Shown piece by piece: positions 34,147 to 43,185 of a stretch of DNA of 64,000 nt. The notes beneath the pieces are model-generated. The model did no database searches. It saw nothing but the letters and a program-made list of their open reading frames with translations, and was not told the origin of the DNA. The stretch spans positions 44,411-108,410 of the forward strand of contig JAMPCA010000006.1 in the NCBI GenBank assembly GCA_023666425.1, in the 5' to 3' direction. Position 1 is the first letter of the stretch, and every line of letters starts with the position of its first letter. A program made the translations under genes and the position numbers. This stretch comes from Muribaculaceae bacterium (lineage in GTDB: Bacteria; Bacillota; Clostridia; Lachnospirales; Lachnospiraceae).

Positions 34147-34748
34147 TATTCCAGTACCCCGCGGATCGCGCCAAGCAGCTCCTCATAAGTCTCATAAGCC
34201 GGGATATCCGGGTACTCCGCCTTAATCTGCTCCGTGCTCTTAAAGAGAAAGCCTGCCTTAGACGCCTGGATCATACCCAGATCATTGTGGCTGTCCCCGC
34301 TGGCAATCGTGTCGTAGCCAATGGACTGCAGCGCCTTCACCGTAGTGTATTTCGACTTTTCACAGCGCATCTGAAAGCCGGTGATTTCTCCGCTCTCCGC
34401 CACCTTAAGGGTATTGCAGAAAATGGTCGGATAGCCCAGCTTTTTCATCAGCGGCCCCGCAAACTGTGAAAAGGTGTCGCTGATGATGATGACCTGCGTC
34501 ATTGCCCGCAGCTCGTCCAAAAATTCCTTTGCCCCCGGCAGCGGCTCAATCTTCGCAATCGTACTCTGAATCTCTTTTAAGCCCAGACCATGCTCCTTTA
34601 AAATTCCCAGCCGGTAATTCATCAGCTTATCGTAATCCGGCTCATCTCTCGTCGTCCGTTTCAGCTCCGCGATCCCGGTCTCCTCTGCAAAGGCAATCCA
34701 AATCTCCGGCACAAGCACACCTTCAAGATCCAAACAAACTATTTCCAT
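34146..34748 (-). CDS. thrH: Phosphoserine phosphatase / homoserine phosphotransferase (ThrH-like, HAD)
   Basis: The 200-aa HAD protein has motif I CLDLEGVLVPEIW (DxE rather than the usual DxD, as in ThrH), motif II IIISDTFSQF and motif IV SGDSHNDLGM. The sequence EPDYDKLMNYRLGILKEHGL is typical of ThrH. It dephosphorylates phosphoserine and can pass the phosphate to homoserine. It is followed with a one-base overlap by the AlkD-like gene. Confidence 0.88.
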   Translation of the reverse strand: MEIVCLDLEGVLVPEIWIAFAEETGIAELKRTTRDEPDYDKLMNYRLGILKEHGLGLKEIQSTIAKIEPLPGAKEFLDELRAMTQVIIISDTFSQFAGPLMKKLGYPTIFCNTLKVAESGEITGFQMRCEKSKYTTVKALQSIGYDTIASGDSHNDLGMIQASKAGFLFKSTEQIKAEYPDIPAYETYEELLGAIRGVLE

Positions 34749-34882
34749 TTTTCCCTCCGTATATCTGTACAGTCATATTCTTTATCCAACATGCCCATTA
34801 TAAACGAAAAGCCCTGCGCTGTCTATGACAATTCCGCACACACTTTTTCTGCCGTCGCCGCCCCTTTCATCTTTACAAAAAT

Positions 34883-34910
34883 TACAGTCCCCGCCAACGC
34901 AGGGACTGTA
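34883..34910 (-). terminator. Terminator of the DUF6273-like gene
   Basis: TACAGTCCC/GGGACTGTA stem; on the minus strand it is followed by ATTTTTG, about 25 bases beyond the stop at 34933. Confidence 0.7.
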
Positions 34911-34932
34911 AATGAGGCATATGCAATTATCA

Positions 34933-36495
34933 TTACTTTAACTTAAAGGTCTTAAGCACCGTTTCCACCGTACCCGCAAGCTTCTGGTACTGCTTCTGTG
35001 CCTTGGCGGACGCCCCCTCAAACTGTACGTCTGTCGGGAAAACCGCCACATAAGTGACGCCGTTTTTGCTGCCGAGTATCTCGAAGGACGGCATGTCTAA
35101 ATAGCTGTCATCTTTATACTCGGATATCGAAAAAAGCCAGCCGCAATCGGGAATCTCCTTGTTGCACAGCGTTTCATAGAAGGCGGTCGCACTAAAATCG
35201 CCGTCCTTAATGGTCTCTGTCTTATAGCAGCCCTTCCACGCGCCCGGAATCTTCAGGCTGTAATTTGCCGTGCTAAAAGTCGTAGTGCTTGTGCCTGCTT
35301 TCCCCGTAACCTTGACCGTCTTTGTCTTACTCCATGAGCTGTAGATTGTCTTGCCGTTCTGCTTACAGTACGCGCGGACGCGGATGTAATATTTCTTCTT
35401 CTGCAGCTTCGTCAGGTTCACAGAGGTTCCCGTGAATTTCTTTGACTTTGCGCTCTTAAAGTTCGACTTTAAGGAATACTGAACCTGATAGCCGGTCGCA
35501 TCCGCAACCTTCTTGGAGAGCGTAACCTTGACCGTGGTACCGGAGGTATTCTTCGCACTCTTGATGGTCGGGCGGGACAGCTTTGTTACAGTCTTCTCTT
35601 TTACCGTCTTTCCGTCCGGCGTCACTCTCCCGGCATATGTCCAGACAGAGGTTTTGGAGAGATCCAGATGCAGCACCGGGCGCACGCGCATCTTGCCAGT
35701 CTCACGCGTATCGTGAACACTCGCCTCCGTCTGTATGAGCGAATCCCCGAACAAGCCGACATACGCGGGGTGGTAATCCTTTGTACCAGGAGAACGCAGC
35801 CAGTATCCGTTCGTGATGTCAACGGCGATATCCTGATAAAACTCTCCCCCGTCATTCGCATAATCTGTATTGACCACCTGGCGGCTGTCTGTCTCCGCCG
35901 GATTCGAGCTGAATCCGTACTCACCACTCAAAGCCTCGTCCACCGAGAGCAGATATACATAGTCCTGCGTGTCATTTCCGCCACTGATCCCCGACCAGGG
36001 GTTCCTGGTATTCTTGACATCTGTGAGTCTGATCGCGGATAACTCTGCATCCGTAAATGCGGTCGGCAAAAATCCATCCTCCGTCATCCTGCCGTTCAGC
36101 CATGCGCGCAGATCAGAATCCTCCCATGTGGCAGCTGCCGCTCCATCCTTTTCATTGTAAGGGCGTACATCCAGATTCTTGTCCGCCATCAGAAAAGCGT
36201 CGTTTCCGTCCACACTGAGCACGCGCCATTTGATCGGCTCATAGCGGTAGCAACTGCCGTCCTCATGCGTCAAATATTCGGCATCCGCTGTCATGTCCGC
36301 CTGCGGGCACTTTGTCTGCCAGTAATTGCCAAAGTAGACGCAGTCCCAGACCGTCCTGCCATTCTCCGTCGTCGGATTTCCCGGCGTCTTGTCCGCCGCC
36401 TCCACTCTCACCGGACTGGATACCCCAACCGTCCCGAAGCCGAGCACCAGTGCCATTGCGAGACCCAGCCCCCGCATAATTACATTTTTCTTCAT
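34933..36495 (-). CDS. Secreted DUF6273-like protein with Fn3 domain
   Basis: The 520-aa protein (GGAAGGAG upstream) has a signal peptide ending near VEAADK. Residues about 45-290 form the DUF6273-like domain: WDCVYFGNYWQT, PIKWRVLSVDGNDAFLMADK, LRAWLNGRM, NGYWLRSPG and MRVRPVLHLDLS, a fold related to FGE-sulfatase-like/C-lectin-like surface proteins. Then come an Fn3 domain (ATGYQVQYSLKSNFKSAKSK) and a C-terminal 110-residue domain. It is probably a surface binding protein; no enzymatic residues stand out. Confidence 0.75.
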   Translation of the reverse strand: MKKNVIMRGLGLAMALVLGFGTVGVSSPVRVEAADKTPGNPTTENGRTVWDCVYFGNYWQTKCPQADMTADAEYLTHEDGSCYRYEPIKWRVLSVDGNDAFLMADKNLDVRPYNEKDGAAAATWEDSDLRAWLNGRMTEDGFLPTAFTDAELSAIRLTDVKNTRNPWSGISGGNDTQDYVYLLSVDEALSGEYGFSSNPAETDSRQVVNTDYANDGGEFYQDIAVDITNGYWLRSPGTKDYHPAYVGLFGDSLIQTEASVHDTRETGKMRVRPVLHLDLSKTSVWTYAGRVTPDGKTVKEKTVTKLSRPTIKSAKNTSGTTVKVTLSKKVADATGYQVQYSLKSNFKSAKSKKFTGTSVNLTKLQKKKYYIRVRAYCKQNGKTIYSSWSKTKTVKVTGKAGTSTTTFSTANYSLKIPGAWKGCYKTETIKDGDFSATAFYETLCNKEIPDCGWLFSISEYKDDSYLDMPSFEILGSKNGVTYVAVFPTDVQFEGASAKAQKQYQKLAGTVETVLKTFKLK

Positions 36496-36540
36496 AAAAA
36501 CTCCTTCCTTATATAAACATTTTTGAGTACAAGATTGCTT

Positions 36541-37881
36541 TTACTTTACGGTTACTTTTATCTTATACTTTTGAACCGTTCCGTTAAACCTGATGGATAC
36601 GGTTATGGTCGCCTTTCCCTTTTTCCCCTTTGTGATCACGCCCTTTTTGGATACCTTCGCCACGCTGCTGTTGGAGGAAGAATAAGTAAACTTTGCAGTT
36701 TTGTAGTAAAATTTCTGATCCACCTTCGGTGCGATATCAGACACAAAGACAATGTTCGCTTTCTTCTTCTTGCTGCTTAAAACAACGGACGGCTCTTTGG
36801 GCCTGTACACCTTGTAATTGTGCCAGTAACTGGCCGTATCAATGTAGTTCGCATAAGTAAGACTCTTGTGGTCACCCGAAAATGCCTCGACCGTGGGATC
36901 AAAATAATCGTAATCGCACCCGGTCGATTCGTACTTGTATTCACCGTTTCGGTAGGAATTTCTGGAGTCCCATGTGGTGTCGATGATGATCCACCGCCCG
37001 TCCACATATGCCTCATTCCAGGCGTGGTTTGTGTCTATGCCTTTTATAGTGTCAGCCGTCCATTTTCCTTTCGTGCCAACGCCTAAGGCATATCCTTCTT
37101 CCACTCTTGCCGGAATCCCGGCTGCCCGCAAAAGGCTGGCTGTGAGATAAGAATATCCTGCGCATACGGCGCGCTTACTTTTCAGAACATCCGATGGTTT
37201 TTGAGAATCAGTTGATGCGCCCACAAGCACCTCATAGTCGTAACAAATATTGATGCTTACCCAGTCATGGATCAGACGCGCCTTCTCATAGTCAGAGGAC
37301 GCTCCCTTCACAATGTCCTTTGCCAGCTTTTTGATCTCTTTATTGTCCGGCTCAATGTATAAATCGCTTCCGCTGTCCGGGAAAAGACCGTACTTTTTGT
37401 TTGCCTGCACAATATTTTTGCGCTCCGCAAGATTGTGCTCATATACCGGAGAGAAAAGAAACCGGATCTCGTCTCCCGATATGGACAGCAGAACCTTTCC
37501 ATTCTTAAAAGGCATGAGGGGGATATATGAGCCCTTGTTTACTTCCTGCCGACGGTACATGAGCAGATAATAATTTCCGTCCGCCACTCCTTCGGTGGAG
37601 AATGTCATGCCCTCCTCGTAAGCCAGAGCCTTGGAAAATTGCTTACCTGAGGAAATATTTTCATTCTCATTCAGAAGCGACACCGAGCATTGCTTGTACT
37701 GTTCAGCGTCCGGCAGCTTTGTGAAAATGAGGTTCCGCCCCTCCACCCGAATATCCGTCCGAACTGGCTCGTAGTTGCTCGTGGAGAATGAGGAGGCAAA
37801 AGCCGTGTCCGGCACAAGAAACAGTATCCACGCGAAAAGCGCTACCGCAAACCCGAAAAAATATCCCTGCCATTTTTTCAT
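36541..37881 (-). CDS. Secreted transglutaminase-like protein with Big2 domain
   Basis: The 446-aa protein has a signal peptide ending PDTAFASS. Residues about 180-330 hold the transglutaminase core: IHDWVSINICYDYEV, Cys in SKRAVCAGYSYLTASLLRAA, His in DTNHAWNEAYVDGRW and Asp in IIIDTTWDS. A C-terminal Big2-like domain follows (YSSSNSSVAKVSKKGVITKG). It differs from the transglutaminase at 9099-10652 in domain order (Ig-like domain after rather than before the core). Only 45 bases separate it from the DUF6273-like gene downstream, so they are probably cotranscribed. Confidence 0.85.
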   Translation of the reverse strand: MKKWQGYFFGFAVALFAWILFLVPDTAFASSFSTSNYEPVRTDIRVEGRNLIFTKLPDAEQYKQCSVSLLNENENISSGKQFSKALAYEEGMTFSTEGVADGNYYLLMYRRQEVNKGSYIPLMPFKNGKVLLSISGDEIRFLFSPVYEHNLAERKNIVQANKKYGLFPDSGSDLYIEPDNKEIKKLAKDIVKGASSDYEKARLIHDWVSINICYDYEVLVGASTDSQKPSDVLKSKRAVCAGYSYLTASLLRAAGIPARVEEGYALGVGTKGKWTADTIKGIDTNHAWNEAYVDGRWIIIDTTWDSRNSYRNGEYKYESTGCDYDYFDPTVEAFSGDHKSLTYANYIDTASYWHNYKVYRPKEPSVVLSSKKKKANIVFVSDIAPKVDQKFYYKTAKFTYSSSNSSVAKVSKKGVITKGKKGKATITVSIRFNGTVQKYKIKVTVK

Positions 37882-37898
37882 AACTTAAACGCCTCCTT

Positions 37899-39536
37899 CT
37901 ATGCCAGTCCTTTTAAGAACTTTTTGTTTTTGTACATCTCATCGTCCGCCCTGCGGAAGACGTCTGCATACTGGCGGTCAATGCTCTTATCATAATCCGC
38001 AAGCCCGCAGGCCACCTGAAGCTTCTCCTTGTATATCTTGTCGTCCCGGTTGTTGAAACGGTCTATCTCCTTGTAAAACTCCGTCATCATCCGGTCGTAA
38101 TGCTTACGCCCCTTCGGCTCGAATATCACGGCAAACTCGTCGCCGCCGATGCGGTACACCCGCGACCGTCCAAAGGCACGCTCCATCGCTGTCGCCGCTC
38201 CCGTAATCCACAGATCGCCTGCCTCGTGTCCATAGGTATCGTTCATGTGCTTTAAAGAGTTCACGTCCAGCACGGCCACAGAAAACTGGGCGCGGTCCAT
38301 CTCGATATCCTCCGTGAGAGCCTTAATCTGCTCCTGATAGGCGGACTTATTATGAACCGTCGTCAGGGAATCCGTCCGCGCAAATTCATTGACCGAGCTC
38401 ACCTGTTTTTTCAGCTCGTCGGCCGTCTTTTGCAGGCTCTCCGCCAGCACCTCCAGCTCGTCGTGGTTCGTCTGACAGCGGATATTCACATCCAGATCAC
38501 CTCCCGCAAGCTTCTGCGCCACTTCCGTCAGCTCCTGCAGAGGCTTTACAATATATGCAGACAGCTTCTCCGTAAGAATATATGCAACCAGAATCACCAC
38601 CGCAACAATAATGAGCGCAACAAGGGCAAACACCCGGGCAGGCTTGCGTACCTGCGTGAGCGGTACCGATACGCCCACCGACATGCCGTTTTCCAGCTTG
38701 CGGAACGTAATCTTTCTCTGTTCGCCCTCCCAGCGGTAAGCGCAGACCTTCTCCGTCTGACGTGCCTTCGCCATCGTATCGCTGATCTTATCATAGGAAT
38801 CCGAGAAATTCGCCGCCGCGACCCCGCCGGGGTAATCCGGGTGATAGACAAAATCCCCCGCCCCGTCCATCAAAACCGCGTAACTGCCACTATATCCCTT
38901 TACCACGGTGAGCATACTCCGGATGCCGCTGAGATCAATGTCCATCCCAACCACACCAATCTGCTGCGCGCCGTGGATGACCGGAATCACATAGGAGATC
39001 ACATCTTTGCCCGCCGCCTCATTCCGATAGGGCAAAAGCCATGCGGCCTTGCCCGACTCAAGAGCGTCCCCAAGCCTTCCGCTTTCCCCATAAGCGCTCG
39101 CATCGGAGAGAGGAAAATCCGAATACACCTCATCCCCCATCTGGACAATGTAAACGCCGGAGTCCGCCATACCGATCTGGGGCGCAAGGTGATAGTACAC
39201 GCTTTTTGCCTGCGTCGTGCTCTGTATGGCAAGTCCCGCCATACTGCGCACTGTGTCCAGATGCTGTGCAAGCTCATCCGTATTCTGCCAAAAGGAAGGA
39301 TTCCTGCTGACCTCCTGCGCAATATATGCATGTAATGTCTGAACCGACTGTTCGACTAAAAGAAGCTGCTTGTCAACTTCCTGCGCCTTGTGCTGCGCAA
39401 GCTCCTGAATCACCTGGCTCGAATCATCATTGACCGTACCCGATACCCCGATAATCCCTACAAATATGACTATCAAATTGGAAAGTAAGACGCAGCCCAG
39501 TGCCAGTGCTAATATCCTTGTTCTTACGGAATGCAA
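37899..39536 (-). CDS. Diguanylate cyclase with extracellular Cache-type sensor and HAMP
   Basis: The TTG at 39536 has GGAGGTGA seven bases upstream and opens directly on the first membrane helix (ILALALGCVLLSNLIVIFVG); upstream codons lack a site. The 545-aa protein has an extracellular dCache-like region (about 45-300), a second helix (VFALVALIIVAVVILVAYIL), a HAMP domain and a C-terminal GGDEF domain with intact YRIGGDEFAVIF. The residues before it (RAFGRSRVY) lack the RxxD inhibitory site, so product inhibition is unlikely. It makes cyclic di-GMP in response to a ligand. Confidence 0.88.
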   Translation of the reverse strand: MHSVRTRILALALGCVLLSNLIVIFVGIIGVSGTVNDDSSQVIQELAQHKAQEVDKQLLLVEQSVQTLHAYIAQEVSRNPSFWQNTDELAQHLDTVRSMAGLAIQSTTQAKSVYYHLAPQIGMADSGVYIVQMGDEVYSDFPLSDASAYGESGRLGDALESGKAAWLLPYRNEAAGKDVISYVIPVIHGAQQIGVVGMDIDLSGIRSMLTVVKGYSGSYAVLMDGAGDFVYHPDYPGGVAAANFSDSYDKISDTMAKARQTEKVCAYRWEGEQRKITFRKLENGMSVGVSVPLTQVRKPARVFALVALIIVAVVILVAYILTEKLSAYIVKPLQELTEVAQKLAGGDLDVNIRCQTNHDELEVLAESLQKTADELKKQVSSVNEFARTDSLTTVHNKSAYQEQIKALTEDIEMDRAQFSVAVLDVNSLKHMNDTYGHEAGDLWITGAATAMERAFGRSRVYRIGGDEFAVIFEPKGRKHYDRMMTEFYKEIDRFNNRDDKIYKEKLQVACGLADYDKSIDRQYADVFRRADDEMYKNKKFLKGLA

Positions 39537-39693
39537 CCTCTCACCTCCAATCGTGTTTCGACACTCCCTGACTATTATGCATATTATACTATTCTTTCGG
39601 GAAGAGTGCAAGAAATGTATAAAAAAATGAAAAATTTTCGTTTAAGCTACGAAAAACTACGAAATTCTCACCTTCGCATTTGTCTGCTCTGCC

Positions 39694-40266
39694 TTATTTT
39701 CCATCAGCCGCATGTACATATCTCTTATACCAATTTGGTATATTGTGGGAAATTCTTACCAGAGTTCCATTTTTGTAAATCGCAAATCTCCGAAACTCTA
39801 TTGTATTATCATAAAATGCTGCTAAATCACAACTATGCAAAACCTTTTTCAAATTTTTAAACGTTTCAATATATCTTCTTTCAATATCTTTTTCCGAAAT
39901 ACCATGTCCTCCCTGCCTTACGCGTTCCGACACTCTTTCTTTCGCAATCTCTGCATTTTCAACCCCAATGTAATGCAGTTCAATAAAATACCCATGTTCC
40001 TTTGCCCTCGCTATATTCTTCAAAATGGACTTCCCACACAATGTTGTCTCTTGATTAAAAGTAATGTCTTCATCAAAATACTGGGCAATCTTTTTTACTG
40101 CAATCCTCCCCGCAGACATAGCATCCTTTGCATTTCTCCAATCGCCGAACTCCCTCAAAATTTCATCCGTATTCACTCTTGGCATATCCTGTAAATTTTG
40201 CAGCGACTGATATAAAGTAGATTTCCCCGCCCCATTAACTCCTGCCATCAATATATACTTTTTCAC
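39694..40266 (-). CDS. Zeta-toxin-like P-loop kinase
   Basis: The GTG start at 40266 shares its G with the stop TAG of a 59-aa upstream gene; AAGGAA lies nine bases before. The 190-aa protein has Walker A LMAGVNGAGKSTLYQSL at the N-terminus, VNTDEILREFGDW, DITFNQETTLCGKSIL and a basic RVRQGGHGISEKDIERRYIE lid. This is the zeta-toxin/AAA_33 layout, whose members phosphorylate UDP-sugars or other small molecules. Chromosomal members also occur without toxicity. The small gene in front could be its antidote. Confidence 0.82.
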   Translation of the reverse strand: MKKYILMAGVNGAGKSTLYQSLQNLQDMPRVNTDEILREFGDWRNAKDAMSAGRIAVKKIAQYFDEDITFNQETTLCGKSILKNIARAKEHGYFIELHYIGVENAEIAKERVSERVRQGGHGISEKDIERRYIETFKNLKKVLHSCDLAAFYDNTIEFRRFAIYKNGTLVRISHNIPNWYKRYVHAADGK

Positions 40267-40445
40267 TAAAAAAGATTCCTTTCTATCGCCTGCCTCTGCT
40301 GTTTTTGCAAAAGAAAATCTCCAACCATCTCATAAAAATTTCTTTGCTCCTCTGTCTCTGCTTCCAGCACAAGCTGTAAGGTATCTTCCGGCTGAAGCTT
40401 TTTTATATCCTCATAAATTTCTTCATACTTTTTTACATCGCACAT
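40266..40445 (-). CDS. 59-aa protein preceding the zeta-like gene, candidate antitoxin
   Basis: The frame runs from ATG 40445 to TAG at 40268-40266, with GGGGTGATGGC upstream. It reads MCDVKKYEEIYEDIKKLQPE and continues with LQLVLEAETEEQRNFYEMVG and DFLLQKQQR: helical and acidic in the middle, basic at the end. The stop overlaps the GTG of the zeta-like gene by one base, the arrangement usual for toxin-antitoxin pairs. I do not recognise the family by name. Codon use looks normal and the frame is compact. Confidence 0.7.
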   Translation of the reverse strand: MCDVKKYEEIYEDIKKLQPEDTLQLVLEAETEEQRNFYEMVGDFLLQKQQRQAIERNLF

Positions 40446-40524
40446 GCCATCACCCCATATAATCTGTAATAAGTCCCTCTATATGCTTACAAATACCATT
40501 ATAACCCAGATCTTCCCAAATGTT

Positions 40525-40563
40525 AATACAATAAAATGCTCCGCAGAGAAACCCGCGGAGCAT
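40525..40563 (-). terminator. Terminator of rplM-rpsI
   Basis: ATGCTCCGC (40536-40544) pairs with GCGGAGCAT (40555-40563); on the minus strand it is followed by TTTATTGTATT. It lies 30 bases beyond the rpsI stop. Confidence 0.8.
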
Positions 40564-40593
40564 ATATCTTTGAATTTCTGTATTCTCTTGTAA

Positions 40594-40989
40594 TTAACGC
40601 TTGGAGAACTGCGGCGCCCTGCGGGCAGCCTTCAAACCGTACTTCTTGCGCTCCTTCATGCGCGGATCTCTGGTTAAGAAACCAGCGGACTTTAACACCG
40701 GACGGTAATCATTGTCCACCTGGAGCAGAGCGCGGGCAATGCCGTGGCGGATCGCTCCGGCCTGGCCGGAATAACCGCCGCCCTTTACGTTCACCTTCAC
40801 GTCAAACTTGTCAACGTTCTCCGTCGCCACCAGCGGCTGACGGACAATAACCTTAAGGGTCTCAAGTCCCAAATACTCGTCGATATCTCTCTTATTGATC
40901 GTAATCTTCCCGGTGCCCGGCACTAAATATACTCTGGCAACCGACGATTTTCTTCTTCCTGTTCCGTAATACTTTGCTGAATTCGCCAA
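40594..40989 (-). CDS. rpsI: 30S ribosomal protein S9
   Basis: The 131-aa protein has the S9 sequence [40 protein letters not shown] and the C-terminal tail RRAPQFSKR, whose final Lys-Arg reaches the P-site tRNA. The start is a TTG (40989) seven bases after GGAGGG, an uncommon start for a highly expressed gene. It is the second gene of the rplM-rpsI operon, 15 bases after rplM. Confidence 0.98.
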   Translation of the reverse strand: MANSAKYYGTGRRKSSVARVYLVPGTGKITINKRDIDEYLGLETLKVIVRQPLVATENVDKFDVKVNVKGGGYSGQAGAIRHGIARALLQVDNDYRPVLKSAGFLTRDPRMKERKKYGLKAARRAPQFSKR

Positions 40990-41004
40990 CTTTCTTCCCT
41001 CCTC

Positions 41005-41433
41005 TTAGAATGTTAAAGCTTCCGGCTTCTGCGCCGCGTGCTTGTGCTCCGGTCCGGCATATACAAACAGCTTCTTGTACATCTGGCGTCCCAGCGGTCC
41101 CTTCGGAAGCATTCCCTTTACTGCATGCTCAATCACACGCTCCGGGTACTTTGCCATCATCTCGCGAAGTGTCGTCTCCTTCAATCCACCCACATATCCT
41201 GAATGGCGGTAATAAAGCTTCTGATCCATCTTGCGGCCCGTCACTTTCACCTTCTCTGCATTTACAATAATCACATAGTCTCCGGTATCAATGTGAGGGG
41301 TAAAAATCGGCTTGTTCTTACCTCTTAATATCTTGGCAACCTCAGATGCCAAGCGTCCCAGTGTCTTGCCTTCCGCGTCAACTACATACCATTTTCTCTC
41401 AATGGTAGCAGGGCTGGCCATAAATGTCTTCAT
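41005..41433 (-). CDS. rplM: 50S ribosomal protein L13
   Basis: The 142-aa protein begins [20 protein letters not shown] and contains [38 protein letters not shown] and [20 protein letters not shown], all diagnostic. AAGGAGGAAGTACC precedes the ATG. It is the first gene after a consensus promoter buried in the end of truA. Confidence 0.98.
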   Translation of the reverse strand: MKTFMASPATIERKWYVVDAEGKTLGRLASEVAKILRGKNKPIFTPHIDTGDYVIIVNAEKVKVTGRKMDQKLYYRHSGYVGGLKETTLREMMAKYPERVIEHAVKGMLPKGPLGRQMYKKLFVYAGPEHKHAAQKPEALTF

Positions 41434-41575
41434 GGTACTTCCTCCTTGATAATTAAAAGCGTTACTGTAAGCAGCCGCGAAGGCTCGTATGTCCGGACGC
41501 TCCTTCCTCTGCTCGAAAAAATCTATGGCAAATGCCCGCCGGGGCTATGGCAGACATTTACATACTTTCACAGAC
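41434..41575 (-). promoter_or_regulatory. Leader of rplM-rpsI, candidate L13 autoregulatory RNA
   Basis: About 140 bases lie between the expected start of transcription and the rplM ATG. The minus strand can fold a GCCCC-GGC-GGGC hairpin and, nearer the gene, an AGCC-TTCG-CGGCT hairpin enclosed by GCGT...ACGC. Firmicute rplM operons often carry an L13 leader bound by L13. The structure is consistent, but I have not matched the consensus. Confidence 0.4.
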
Positions 41576-41581
41576 TTACAC

Positions 41582-41610
41582 ATTATATTACGCGTTTTCT
41601 CATCTGTCAA
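41582..41610 (-). promoter_or_regulatory. Consensus sigma-A promoter of rplM-rpsI inside the truA 3' end
   Basis: On the minus strand TTGACA (41610-41605), exactly 17 bases, then TATAAT (41587-41582): both boxes perfect. The -35 lies within the last three sense codons of truA and the spacer holds its stop, so truA and the promoter share sequence. Confidence 0.9.
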
Positions 41611-42364
41611 GTGGAAAATTGCACTCCCCCTCCTCATATGCAATCCCAATCATCGTAAGACCGTGCGCCGGAGCCGTGGGACCCGCGGCGGAACGGTCTT
41701 TTGCCGCCAGAATCTGCGGAATCTGCTCCGGCAAAAGCTCCCCCGCCCCCACCCGGATTAAGGTTCCGGCGATAATCCGCACCATATTATACAAAAAACC
41801 ACTGCCGGTCACGCGGATCGTAATGATCTCTCCGTCTCTGTGCACCGAACAGTGATAGATTGTGCGCACCGTGCTCCTGACCTGCGCATTCACCGCGCTG
41901 AAACTCTTAAAATCATGCTCTCCCTCCAGCAGCCGCGCCGCCTGATCCATCTTCCCGGTATCCAGCGGATAGTGGTAAAAATAAGTGTAAAGCCTGCGAT
42001 CCGGCAGGCGAAAGCTCCGGTTTAGGATTCGGTACTCGTAAGTCTTGCGGCTCTTCGCATAGCGCGGGTGAAAGGAGGGCTCCACCTCGCAGGAGCCCTG
42101 CACCACAATATCCTCCGGCAGCCGCTGGTTTAAGGCATAGCAGATTTTCTCCGCGGGCATCCGGGTATCCACGTCAAACACGCACACGTTCCCCAGCGAG
42201 TGCACGCCCGCATCCGTGCGGCTTGCGCCGGTGACATGGATTTCCTCCCCGAAAAGAGAAAAAAGCGCCTCGTTCAATTTCTGCTCCACCGTCACGCCGT
42301 TGGGCTGGAGCTGCCAGCCGCAATAGGCTGTACCGTCGTAAGCGACAATCAGTTTTACTCTCAT
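41600..42364 (-). CDS. truA: tRNA pseudouridine synthase A
   Basis: The 254-aa protein shows VAYDGTAYCGWQLQPNGVTV, the catalytic aspartate in GASRTDAGVHSLGNVCVFDV, and EYRILNRSF and VTGSGFLYNMVRIIAGTLI. It makes pseudouridine at positions 38-40 of tRNA anticodon arms. ATG 42364 overlaps the stop of ecfT by four bases, placing it at the end of the ECF operon, a common order in Firmicutes. Confidence 0.97.
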   Translation of the reverse strand: MRVKLIVAYDGTAYCGWQLQPNGVTVEQKLNEALFSLFGEEIHVTGASRTDAGVHSLGNVCVFDVDTRMPAEKICYALNQRLPEDIVVQGSCEVEPSFHPRYAKSRKTYEYRILNRSFRLPDRRLYTYFYHYPLDTGKMDQAARLLEGEHDFKSFSAVNAQVRSTVRTIYHCSVHRDGEIITIRVTGSGFLYNMVRIIAGTLIRVGAGELLPEQIPQILAAKDRSAAGPTAPAHGLTMIGIAYEEGECNFPLDR

Positions 42365-43164
42365 AAAAACCTCGCGATGCAGATGACCAGTCCGAGAAAC
42401 ACAAAATCCAGCAGATAGGCAAGATAATCGTTCCTTCCGTAGCGCAGGGGCTTCATCTTCGTCCGCCCCTCGCCGCCGCTGTAGCAGCGCGCTTCCATCG
42501 CCATCGCCAGATCATCCGCCCGCCGGAATGCCGACACGAACAGCGGAATCAGCAGGGGAATCATGCTCTTTGCCCTCTGGATCAGGTTGCCGTGCTCGAA
42601 ATCTGCACCCCTGGCCATCTGCGCCTTCATAATCTTATCCGTCTCCTCCAGAAGAATCGGGATAAAACGCAGGGCAATGGACATCATCATCGCAATGGCG
42701 TGCACCGGCACATGAATTTTGTTCAGAGGGTGCAGGGATTTTTCCAGCCCGTCCGTCAGCTGGTTCGGCGTGGTGGTCAGCGTCATAAGGGAGGTTCCCA
42801 GTATCAGGTATACCAGCCGCAACACCATGAGCGCTGCGTTGCTGATTCCGGTATCCGTCAGCCGAAAAGGCCCCCAGCTCCAGTATTCTACATTGCCGGG
42901 TGTGAACAGCAGATTAAAAATTCCCGTAATGAGCAAAAGAATAATGACCGCCTTTAAGCCCTTCACCATAAACTTAAAGGGCACCTTAGAAGCCGTAATC
43001 ACACACACGAGCCATGCCGTGATGACGGCAAAGCCCAGAATCCCCCGGAAGGTAAACAGTGCAATAATATAGATTAAAGTTGAAAAAAGCTTGACTCTCG
43101 GATCCAGCTTATGTATGACGGAATCCGCCGGATAATACTGGCCTATTGTAATGTCTCGAAGCAT
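42361..43164 (-). CDS. ecfT: ECF transporter transmembrane protein EcfT
   Basis: The 267-aa protein has IGQYYPADSVIHKLDPRVKL at the start, five or six membrane helices and the coupling motif near SIALRFIPILLEETDKIMKA then QMARGAD with SAFRRADDLAMAMEARCYSG. It links vitamin-specific S components to the two EcfA ATPases. No S component is encoded nearby, as expected for a shared (group II) module. Confidence 0.95.
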   Translation of the reverse strand: MLRDITIGQYYPADSVIHKLDPRVKLFSTLIYIIALFTFRGILGFAVITAWLVCVITASKVPFKFMVKGLKAVIILLLITGIFNLLFTPGNVEYWSWGPFRLTDTGISNAALMVLRLVYLILGTSLMTLTTTPNQLTDGLEKSLHPLNKIHVPVHAIAMMMSIALRFIPILLEETDKIMKAQMARGADFEHGNLIQRAKSMIPLLIPLFVSAFRRADDLAMAMEARCYSGGEGRTKMKPLRYGRNDYLAYLLDFVFLGLVICIARFL

Positions 43165-43185
43165 AATTTTTTCCTTACTGTCACT

